DNA of 64,000 nucleotides from NCBI GenBank assembly GCA_916700875.1, contig CAKAKS010000039.1:28762815-28826814 (forward strand), written 5' to 3'. Shown here piece by piece: positions 55,930-64,000 of the stretch; position 1 is the stretch's first letter, and each line of letters begins with the position of its first letter. The DNA is from Sebastes aleutianus. Taxonomy: Eukaryota; Chordata; Actinopteri; Perciformes; Sebastidae. Under the pieces are notes generated by a model. That model saw only the letters and a program-made list of their open reading frames with translations. It did no database searches and was not told the origin of the DNA. The translations under genes and the position numbers were made by a program.

Positions 55930-56665
55930 TACTTTACTTTACTGTATTTAGGATCCCCATTAGTTATTACTGTAATAACAACAACTCTTCCTTGGGTCGA
56001 CACAAAAAGAAAATACATTCAAACATTGTATTCTTTACAAGCTACAACATCGACTAAACCGAAATAAATAAAAACAAGAGAAAGTAAATAGATCTCTCAC
56101 ATTCATAATGTCACATTAACAGTACATGATTCAGTCAAATAATAGATATAGATTAGGGCTGTCAATGGATTAGAATAGTTGTGATAGTTAATTGCGATTC
56201 ATCCTAATATAAACATGGGTAAGTAAGTAAGTTTGGAGCATTATTTAGCCTCCTTCGCGATAAGCTGGTATGACATGGTACCATTGGTACCAATGGACCC
56301 CTTAGGTTTTTTAGTTTCATATGATGCCAGTATCGTCACTCTAGCTTTAAAACTGAGCCCGCTACACTACTAAAATTGCAAGCTGCGTTAACGCATTGCT
56401 ATCGTGTTAACGTTGACAGCCCTAATATAGATATAGTAAAATAGGTAAATACAAGTATAGATAATTACACAATACTACTAGTGTACTGTTGGGCATTACC
56501 TTAGTTAGCACCACATATATAATCAACCTTCACATATAGCCTAAACTGATTTCTTTAATAATTGCTGTTCTTAATTTCTTTTAAAAACTGACCCTATAGG
56601 TAATCTGAGTTAAATGTAGCGATAGTTTATTCCAGTTGAACATAGCCCATAGTTTTCTTTAAAGC
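55930..56665. repeat. retroposon-like fragment, interrupted by family B
   Basis: TTTAGGATCCCCATTAGTTA, TCTTCCTTGGGTCGACACAA and further downstream TAAAAACTGACCCTATAGG and TTATTCCAGTTGAACATAGC are phrases of a common teleost retroposon tail starting with a (TTTAC)n-like tract. The 267-bp family B copy at 56156-56422 lies inside it. Confidence 0.55.
56156..56422 (-). mobile_element. family B short copy (267 bp) with both termini
   Basis: It begins GGGCTGTCAATGGATTAG and ends GTTAACGTTGACAGCCC, with TA on both sides (56154-56155, 56423-56424). The interior (TTATTTAGCCTCCTTCGCGA, ACTGAGCC) matches the reverse of the left part of the 674-bp copy. It is an internally deleted MITE with intact ends. 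Confidence 0.85.
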
Positions 56666-57084
56666 ATTGGTTCTAGGTAAAGGTAATGTGGAGCATCCCA
56701 TGAAGGCTGGTGCCATAATAATGTCTATTATTGGTGTGTGTTAGCTGCTCTGATACAGATATAACATTTATTATGAAAAGGTTAAAGGTTACACACCTAC
56801 GTATACAGAGATTAATTGTAAGAGATAGAGATAGAGACACTGAAAATCTGAACAAACACACAATCACTCCAACGCAGAGCTACATGTGGAAACCAGCATC
56901 TCTCGTCAACTAATACAGATGAGAAGAACTGAGAAGTGACCTTGGCTCGGGCCACGTGCCGCCAGTACTGTTAATATTGGGAAGCTAACCAACAACCTTT
57001 TAATTACAAAATCCAGCTTAAGTCTCTTCTATCTGGTTTAATTTTTGGCAAAAGTTACTGCATCTATTCTCTCATCCAGTGTTC

Positions 57085-57118
<34 letters not shown>

Positions 57119-57629
57119 GTGCGTGTGTGTGCGTGGGTGGGTGAACACGCTGTACCTGTGTGTGAAAGCATGCGGAGAATCATAGGTCATGCACAGGGAG
57201 GATGAGTAAGCTTCCTGAGTGCATTTTGTGTGTGTGTTTACCTGAGAGTGTGTGTCTGGGCAAGGACATTATAGTAATAGTGTCAGATAAAAATCTCATA
57301 TACAACTTTTGATGATTTTTAGCCAACATGGCTCTAGGGATGGCAATGGCAATACTTTGATCAAATACCTGCAAAACTAATAACGTCCTCATATGACGAC
57401 CTAATGATAGCGTAATTCCATTTAGCTGCTTCAGTTGCAGGGTCCTATTGTGAGTGTGGCTTACTGGGACACTTGGATATAACCAAAGAATGTATATTGA
57501 TAAGAAGAGAGTAAAACGTAAAGCCAGTAAAACGTCTGCCTACAAAGTGCCGTACAAAAGTAAAATAACATTACTTTTATTCTATTATCATATTTAATAT
57601 CTCTACCAAAATGTCCTGTGTTGAACAAT
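56666..57629. other. non-coding stretch with a GT tract
   Basis: GT tract at 57085-57134 with GC variants. 57330-57400 (ACATGGCTCTAGGGATGGCA, TTTGATCAAATACCTGC) resembles a short family K remnant. No gene. Confidence 0.5.
57085..57134. repeat. (GT)n microsatellite with GC variants
   Basis: GT tract of about 50 bp, with GCGT interruptions in its second half. Confidence 0.95.
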
Positions 57630-59060
57630 AAAAATATTATAAATTTGCATACTATTATAACTATTTACTTACTTACTCATTTATTTATTAAACCTTTTGC
57701 CTGGCCGCTTCCCAGAGGAGCATAAAGTGAGCGATGGATATAAATGGAAGTTAGAAAAATCCAACGCACATATTTTGAGAGCAATCTCAAACTTTTTCAT
57801 ATCAAGGGACCTCCAAAATCGATGTCCAATAGACCACAGACCATGGCTGTATAAGAGGTTGTGCCCTGTGCTTTTGCTCTGCGTGTTAGTAAATAGCCTA
57901 CAACTACAGTAAATGCTGTTTATGTCGTGCTACTAGCACTACTAGCTACTGGCTGATAGCCGGTTGTTTGGGAACAGAGATGTTAATACATCCACCACGG
58001 TACAGGCTTACATCATACAGCCCATGGGTGTATTGTAAGATAATAAAAGTGATGAATTACAGGCAATATATCCATTATTACACCCGCATACAGCTCGCAG
58101 GAAGCTGGCAGAACCGGATATGTCATATGAGCGTGCAGGGCGGTGTAATCCTGTGGGTCTGATGCACATTCATTATGTGGATGTACTCTGGATTTAGTTA
58201 TTAGTTATTTTTACAACTTTTAGGACATAATGTTTTAAATGAGGGCTATTTAAAGTGGCAGTAGGCAGTATATTTTTGGCATCAGTGGGCTAAAATTCCA
58301 TAATAACCTTTCAGCATATTGTAATTCAAGTGCTCTGAGAGATAATTAGACTTCTGCACCTCCTCATGGCTCTGTTTTCAGGATTTAATAAATCTAGCCT
58401 GTGACGGAAGACTTTGACCAATCAGTCATTTCATAGAGAGAGCGTTCCTATTGGCTGTGCTCCAGTCATGTGAGCGGTGCTTGGTATTCCCTGAAGAGAT
58501 CTCAACATGGCAGCCAGGTCACAAACTTTCTCATTTTACAGCTTAACAGTACACTACAAGATGATTCTGAAAACATTTGAGGCGAGAAATAGTCATTAAC
58601 GTAACATAATATTGATTCATATTTGATCAGCGCTGCCTAGTTTGACCGTTTGGTCGGAGTTCGCGAGTGATTGACAGCCGGCTCTCATAGACGGTTGCTG
58701 GACAGCAGACCTCAGGTCATGCCATTAGGAGTACCGGAGGACACAGAGGCATATGTGTTTTCTCAGGTTACCTGTTTCATGTACTACTCACACGATATCG
58801 CGACCATTTTATAAAAATAACTTTTTTAATCATATTTGCTCCAATCTCGCCTACTTCAGCTTTAAGCTTTCGTACTGGGAAGTTGATTTACCTAAAAAAA
58901 AAGATCCTCTGACTTAAAGACGTCTCTTTATACATCCATGGCCACAGACTCATTGGTGTTTTCAGTCCAAAATGGAGGTACGGCTGTTGTTAAAAAAGCA
59001 CCGGAGTTTCGTCTCTTTGCTTCTAAAGTTTCTCTTTGATATAGCAGAGCCATCATTAAT
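57630..59060 (+). repeat. dispersed repeat family I, copy 2
   Basis: Colinear with 840-1325 but longer by two blocks. One (about 57700-58015) contains a 71-codon frame with no recognisable domain. The other (58254-58861) is a TTAA-flanked MITE. The shared end TACATCCATGGCCACAGACT and TTTTCAGTCCAAAATGG is at 58929-58977. Confidence 0.8.
58254..58861. mobile_element. MITE family H, complete 608-bp copy with TTAA duplication
   Basis: TTAA at 58250-58253 and 58862-58865. The left end AGTGGCAGTAGGCAG and the inverse of the right end (AGCTGAAGTAGGCGAG) are imperfect inverted repeats. Family I copy 1 has CTATTTAAG at this point with one TTAA, so it is the uninterrupted target site and fixes the borders. 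No coding frame. A truncated relative is at 3818-4252. The TTAA target suggests piggyBac-type transposition. Confidence 0.88.
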
Positions 59061-61348
59061 GTTATCGGTAACACCTGTGTTGTTCCAATATGACAAGCCA
59101 AAATGTCATATAGTGAAACACACACGAAGGACCATAAAAGAATCTGAAAATTTCTGATACAACTGCTGAGCCATAAACTGTATTATGTTCATGTTTATTA
59201 CATATTACAAATAAATATTTAATGACTGTTTTATTGTTGATATCTTGTACAGGAAAACATTTTTTGATGATACAAATGTCATCCAGTTCATAAAAAAATC
59301 ATTGTCTTTCATTGCTATAGGTGAATGCACAGTAAGTGCAAAGAATGTTGATTACATGCATAGTTGTAAAATACAAATTAGGTAAGTCATGAGTGTATAT
59401 ATTACTAATTAGCAATTTGAGGGCATTCATTATTCATTCAAAGACATTATTTATCAAAATATTTACCCAAGATGCCTGCAGGGCTCTGAGTGATATTCTC
59501 AAATAGAGCTGATCTGATTTAAAATTAATAAAACAGATTACTTAACAACACAAAACTGCTACTTTCAATACTTTGCACTGTATGTTTGCTTCCTGTAGAG
59601 AGTATGTGTCAAGGCCATCAGTGACATCAGAAGGGGGCGCTGAAGAGCACAAGCAGATGCTGACAAGACAGAGAGAGAGAGCTGAAGAGCTGACAGGGAG
59701 GAGCACAGACAGGCTGATGCTGAGTGACCATCTGCTGAATCTCCTCTTCACCCTCATTTTCCAATGATATCATCCCCACTCTCCCAATGTCTCTGTCTCT
59801 CAATCCCACACATACAGACACACAGTCTCCTTTTTGATCTTTCACTACTCTTCTCTATCTGTCTATCACTCTGTGAAAACACAGGCTGCGTAGTGTTAAG
59901 AAGAAAAGCATACAGTAGATCCCACCTGTGCTGTGACTCAAAAGCTCACCTACACATGACATGCTTTCAAAGCCTCCGTTCACATGCATGCAAACATTTC
60001 CTTCACCACTGAGCAAATACTGGTGAGAATGTCTCTGTGTGTGTCTCTTATCTGTTCAATATTTCGTTAAGTCCAGTTTTAGCATCACCAAGGAGAATCG
60101 TTGATACTGATTTGTCAGAGGGTGTGCTTTCTTTCTAGATAACTACAGGACTCAACAAAATGAGAATTGGCCTGGTCACACCAGTATTTACAACCTCAAA
60201 ATCATGTCAAATAGCCACAATCTGTGGATTCACTCGCAGGGGAAAAGTAAATCTGTGCTGTTGACCAATGCAAAGCTGTGTTAACAGTGACCCTTAAACA
60301 AACCAAGGAGCCAAAATGGAGGAAGCTATCACAACTGGAAAGTGGAAAGTGTCTGAAAAGCTCAGAGTTCAATAAGAGTTGTTGACGTTGTAAGAAATGG
60401 CGGAGGCCTTGGAAGTTAATTTTTCGGTGCACAATAAGTTAATATATAGTAATTTTAGTGGTATATTGTTTTTCTTTGTAATTTTACATTATGTCTGAGG
60501 AAAATGTTGATATTCCAAATGCCCTCATCTTTTTCCTCTGTCATTATGCCTTTGCATTTACTGCATTATGTTACATGCTGGCTAGCTTGCTAAATCGTTA
60601 GCCTCAGTGGCTTCTAGATACTGACAGTAAAGTGAATACTGCCGTTGCTTAGCAGCAGTGTTCTCACGACTTAACCCCTTGTACGCCAAGCATATTGTGT
60701 ACATGACTTTCCATGTTGTCAAAGTCATCGACCAGGAGAGATCAAGGGAGAGACCAAGAAAGACCAAGGAAGCAATCATGGATATGGATAAGAGAGATGT
60801 CTCAGTGGCCACACAGTGTTGCACAAAAACCCTTTATGGCCCAAAAAGCATTTTCCCCACAGACCACCATTGTAAAAGAGACATCTGTAAAACTCCCAAA
60901 ACAGGGACGGATATTACTTTTTGTATTATGAATGTTTAATCCATCGAGGTTTTATATTTGTACATTTTTCAGTGATTTTTATTTGTGTGACGTCATCCTA
61001 ATAAAGTCTATGTGTTACGTTTGAAGCAGGCAGGAGGACCCAAATGCAGCGAGGCAGACTGGTGCAGTTCAATGATAACAGGTAGCAGGTAACAAAACTC
61101 CATACAGCAATGATGGCGAAGACAAACTGACAAAGAACAAAGGAACTGGTATGGTGTAGTGAATTACTAATTTGGGAAGTGAGAACAGGTGAGCAGGAGT
61201 TCTGGCGAGTGCAGGGCCGACATCCCAAACTGGAGGGACAACACACAAAGGCAGGAAGTGAAATGAGATGAGTAACAAAATAAAACAGAAAACACTAAAC
61301 ATGAATGAATTAATGAAACAAGGAAAAACATGGAGCAGGGCAGACTAT
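59061..61348. other. non-coding stretch, no gene seen
   Basis: Contains a pyrimidine-rich piece at 59730-59860 and a repeat-like piece at about 61020-61340 (GAAGCAGGCAGGAGGACCCA, AATGCAGCGAGGCAGACTGG). The 93-codon frame at 60658-60939 is in ordinary DNA and matches nothing I know. AATAAA at 61000-61005 has no associated gene. Confidence 0.45.
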
Positions 61349-62489
61349 GGCTGTATACTAAACGTCATACTATACTAGTAGTGCGTACTGATTTGGCCAA
61401 AATGTAGCATGCAGTATAAGCAAAATTATAGTATGACAAAAATACCAGATCTCATACTGATTTGGAAAAATATCTCCAGTATGCATCGGACCAGTCTACC
61501 TCGCCTACTGTATCCCAAAATGCAAAGCGCTGGAACAGTGCAGGTTATGGTCACAACAACAACATCAGCCAAAAACGGCTAGTTTTTTAATTTTTCGTAG
61601 CTATTTCATCACTAAATTCACTTCTGAACATTTTTGAGGTGAGAAATCAACCGTGTAAATTTTGAATATTGGCAGTTTCATGATATTAGATGGTGAATCA
61701 AACATTTGCTCCAACATTTTCGGAGTTCAGAAGCTCCACAAACTGCCGTGACAGCTAGCTAGCACCTGCCAAGGTCGCGACCCCAGCTCTCTCTAGAGGT
61801 CGGTCTCGTAGACAAGAGGCTTTTATTTCCCTGTTGACGGATGGTTTATTTAAATATCACAACACAAATATCCATCATAAAATTAACGGGAACCTTTGGG
61901 TATCTGCCTTTTTGGACTTGAAAATCTCCACAATCGCCCGTGGGCGTAGCTTGCACGTGAGCCGGACAGTCACGCTCATAGACAACAGAGTGGCGAGGGA
62001 AGAGGCGAGGGAACGAGCTGCCTCTGAGGGGGCAGAGAGATACCTGCTGAGACAACATTACCTCATTTTAACATTACTCTAATATTTGTAGGGATATCAG
62101 TCTGCTGTTTTGTTGCTGTAACTGAAAAAGCAGTTTGAGTAAGTTTGGAGTTTTTTGTCGATCGATGTTTTATATCCACAGTGTCTCCTTAGTGATGATC
62201 CTGTTTGTCTTACTTCCAAGAGCTGTTAGAATAAATAGTTTATGGCGGAGCTAAACCGTGCAGTATTGTTATAACTTAAATAATATTGCAATAGTGGTAT
62301 GAGTTAGTTTTTTTGGTCCAGTGCTTTAAAAGCTTGTTTAAAGGCTGAAGCCTGGCCTAGCATACTGCAAAATAAATCGCTTTAACTGTTTCAAACTGCA
62401 TACTACTGAGGAACACAGTATGCAGTATGTACTGTATACTGCATACTGCGTTCCTCAGTAGTAAGTAGTAGGCAGTTTCGAATACAGCC
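61349..62489. mobile_element. 1.14-kb TIR element of unknown superfamily
   Basis: The left end GGCTGTATACTAAAC and right end GTTTCGAATACAGCC are inverted repeats. The trinucleotide TAT flanks both sides (61346-61348, 62490-62492), a 3-bp duplication that would suit a PIF/Harbinger-type element but is weak on its own. TATACTG/GCAGTATG words recur near both ends. 61610-61740 resembles MITE family H (GAACATTTTTGAGGTGAGAA, ATTTGCTCCAACATTTTC). No transposase frame. Confidence 0.7.
62402..62462. repeat. 27-bp stem hairpin near the right end of the TIR element
   Basis: The arms 62402-62428 and 62436-62462 pair with a single mismatch around a 7-base loop GTACTGT. Each arm contains CAGTATGCAGTAT, itself a near-repeat. 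The hairpin is subterminal, where transposase-binding repeats often lie. Confidence 0.92.
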
Positions 62490-62492
62490 TAT

Positions 62493-63514
62493 GACACTAG
62501 CCGAACAGGAATATGTAGGTGTGGCCATTGGGGGAAACATTAATGTGCAGTGGGCTGCATATCCGGAATGCAGAAAACTTTTTTGGCTTAGCCCCATAAA
62601 TAGTTTGGCATTGGTGAAAAGGGGCAGTCCACTCTGACGTGTACAGTTATCGAAAAATAACCAACAATTTAGGGATTAAAATGACAAACCAATGCAAATA
62701 AATGGAGGTAAATGATGTCCTTGTCCTCACAAGCAAAACAGAAAGATGGATTTGTGTGTGTGCATAATATCAGTGATCCATGTGAATGCCCATGCGTGTG
62801 TGTCATAGTGCAGATGTGTGTTTGTGTTCAGGCTGTATGCCTGTGGGTCAGTGTGACACAGTGACAGCAGTCTGAATGATTAATGCTGGTTTCTGTCAAT
62901 TCGCATTAACTTCTTTAATACGGCATTTATCAGCTCTACCACACTAGGTCACTGGTTCCCAATTAGTTGGAAACTGCACCCTATCCCTCACACTGTGACT
63001 CATAATGAAAAGGGAAGAAGTTGAGCTTAATGAAGCAAATCAATTGAGAAAACAAGTAGTTCTTTTTCCCATGACGGATCTGTAACGGGTCTGTGCTGGT
63101 GTGGCTGCAAAAATTATGACAATGAAAATAGGTTTAATAATATTCATTGATATCAAGGCCATGAATAGAGGCTAACTGGGACTTAATGCAACTAAATATT
63201 GTGTGTGTGAGCACTTTACAGCAGCTTACAGTATCCCAGCATGAAGTCGTTTACCAAAAACTTCTATTATAAGGTCAAAGATACATATTTGTCAGCTGTG
63301 TAAATGCAAGAGTGTTAAATAAATACTGTGGTACTCAGATTCCACTATTTCATTTTCTTAGAAGTATGGACTGAAGCACTGTGACCACTTCTGAAAAAGA
63401 CCCACATTTCAGACTGAAATGTGTCTGACTTCATTTTATAGTACTGTATATGAAGGGCAGTCTAAAATTGTATTTGTAAACAAAAAATAAACAAGTAACT
63501 AAGGATGAATAAAT
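62493..63514. other. non-coding stretch, nothing recognised
   Basis: GT-rich degenerate DNA at 62752-62825. The rest has no gene or repeat ends. Confidence 0.5.
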
Positions 63515-64000
63515 CAGTAATTCTCAAAGTGGGGTCCAGGTACCCCACAGGGGTCCATGGCATGCTGCCAGGGGGTCCGAAAAGCAATTTGCTATAAATT
63601 ATAAAATTGTGCTGTATCATTAAACCATTTGCACCAATAAAACAAGCTCATTCTGTCCATTACTACCACCCACGTTAGCTTTGGGCCAATAGAAACTCTG
63701 ATATGATTGTGACAAATCACATCAATCTGTCATAACTTCACTCACTGTTCCTGCTGCTGCTAAGCTTAGCTTATTAGCCAGCTAGCTAGCTGGTGAGCAT
63801 GGAGAATTATTTGAGTCAGTCCATATCGTCAAGTGACGCTAAGCCCAAACTAGCTTAATTGAGAAAATATGACAACGTCTATATTGAGCGACAGCGACGG
63901 GAGACCAAAATGCGTCATGTGTCTTCAGGTGCTGGCGAACGAAGCCATGAAGCTGGCCAAGCTAAAGCGACATCTGATTATAAAGCACCCGGAAAATCAG
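63515..64000 (+). mobile_element. hAT element, left part, runs off the window
   Basis: It opens with CAGTAATTCTCAAAGTGGGG and TCCAGGTACCCCACAGGGG, the form of the left terminus of many vertebrate hAT elements. The sequence then leads after about 280 bp into a transposase with a BED-type zinc finger. The right end lies beyond the window. Confidence 0.75.
63799..64000 (+). pseudogene. hAT transposase, BED-finger region, broken and partial
   Basis: ATG at 63799 starts MENYLSQSISSSDAKPKLA, which is followed by an in-frame TAG stop and LRKYDNVYIE. After a one-step frame change the reading 63911-64000 gives CVMCLQVLANEAMKLAKLKR then HLIIKHPENQ, a C-x2-C ... H-x4-H BED-type zinc finger as in ZBED/SCAND3-like hAT transposases. 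BED fingers bind the element's own ends. The expected residues between KYD and the first Cys are shortened, so a small deletion probably joined these parts. The catalytic core would lie downstream, outside the window. Confidence 0.8.

Noticed and set aside
58928..59125. 65-codon minus-strand frame paired with a similar one at 976-1230
   Set aside because: The similarity reflects the shared family I repeat. The frames are not preserved in length or sequence as proteins.
61000..61005. AATAAA as a polyadenylation signal of a gene ending near 61.0 kb
   Set aside because: No upstream exon or coding frame supports a transcript; the hexamer is common by chance in AT-rich DNA.

Overview
This window looks like non-coding, repeat-rich vertebrate DNA, most probably from a ray-finned (teleost) fish, and I would guess a spiny-rayed one. 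The grounds are a degenerate Tc1-type transposon with long direct-repeat-bearing inverted ends, hAT elements with 8-bp target duplications, TTAA-flanked MITEs, tRNA-derived SINEs, a CR1/L2-like LINE tail, and very many long (CA/GT)n, (GA)n, (TA)n and (GATA)n tracts. I found no intact protein-coding gene and no convincing host exon. The longest open frames are microsatellite read-through or antisense frames of repeats. The window therefore reads as intergenic or deep intronic sequence. The only protein-coding traces are transposon pseudogenes: a Tc1 transposase, two hAT transposase N-termini and a LINE reverse-transcriptase C-terminus.

Layout. 1-6.3 kb: microsatellites, one copy of a dispersed family (family I), a complete TTAA-flanked MITE (family A), a piece of MITE family H and a foldback element. 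6.3-13 kb: mostly repeat-poor AT-rich DNA, with one repeat block (9.2-10.1 kb), a truncated family C copy beside a perfect 52-bp palindrome, and dense CA/GT tracts. 13-25 kb: copies of family B (TIR GGGCTGTCAA), a hAT-like MITE with another repeat inside it, more TTAA MITEs and a complete family C foldback (20.7-21.35 kb). 25-32 kb: microsatellites and a foldback MITE nested in hairpin family E. 32.4-34.1 kb: a family A copy split by a hAT element, itself split by a tRNA SINE, which gives a readable insertion order. 34-39.5 kb: GATA tract, LINE 3' end and repeat-poor DNA. 42.9-50.7 kb: TTAA MITE, a 1.69-kb Ac-like hAT carrying a SINE, a large foldback and a minisatellite-bearing foldback. 52.5-56.7 kb: full-length family B copy, the 1.6-kb Tc1 element and a LINE-like fragment interrupted by a short family B copy. 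57.6-62.5 kb: second family I copy split by a TTAA MITE, with the first copy serving as the empty site, then a 1.1-kb TIR element with a strong hairpin. The window ends inside a hAT element whose BED-type zinc finger is still legible.

No operon-like or pathway relationship exists here. The biology is the nesting and decay of mobile elements plus a few repeat-poor segments that could be cis-regulatory. Family letters (A-K) are labels for this answer only. They were assigned by comparing copies inside the window and are not database names.
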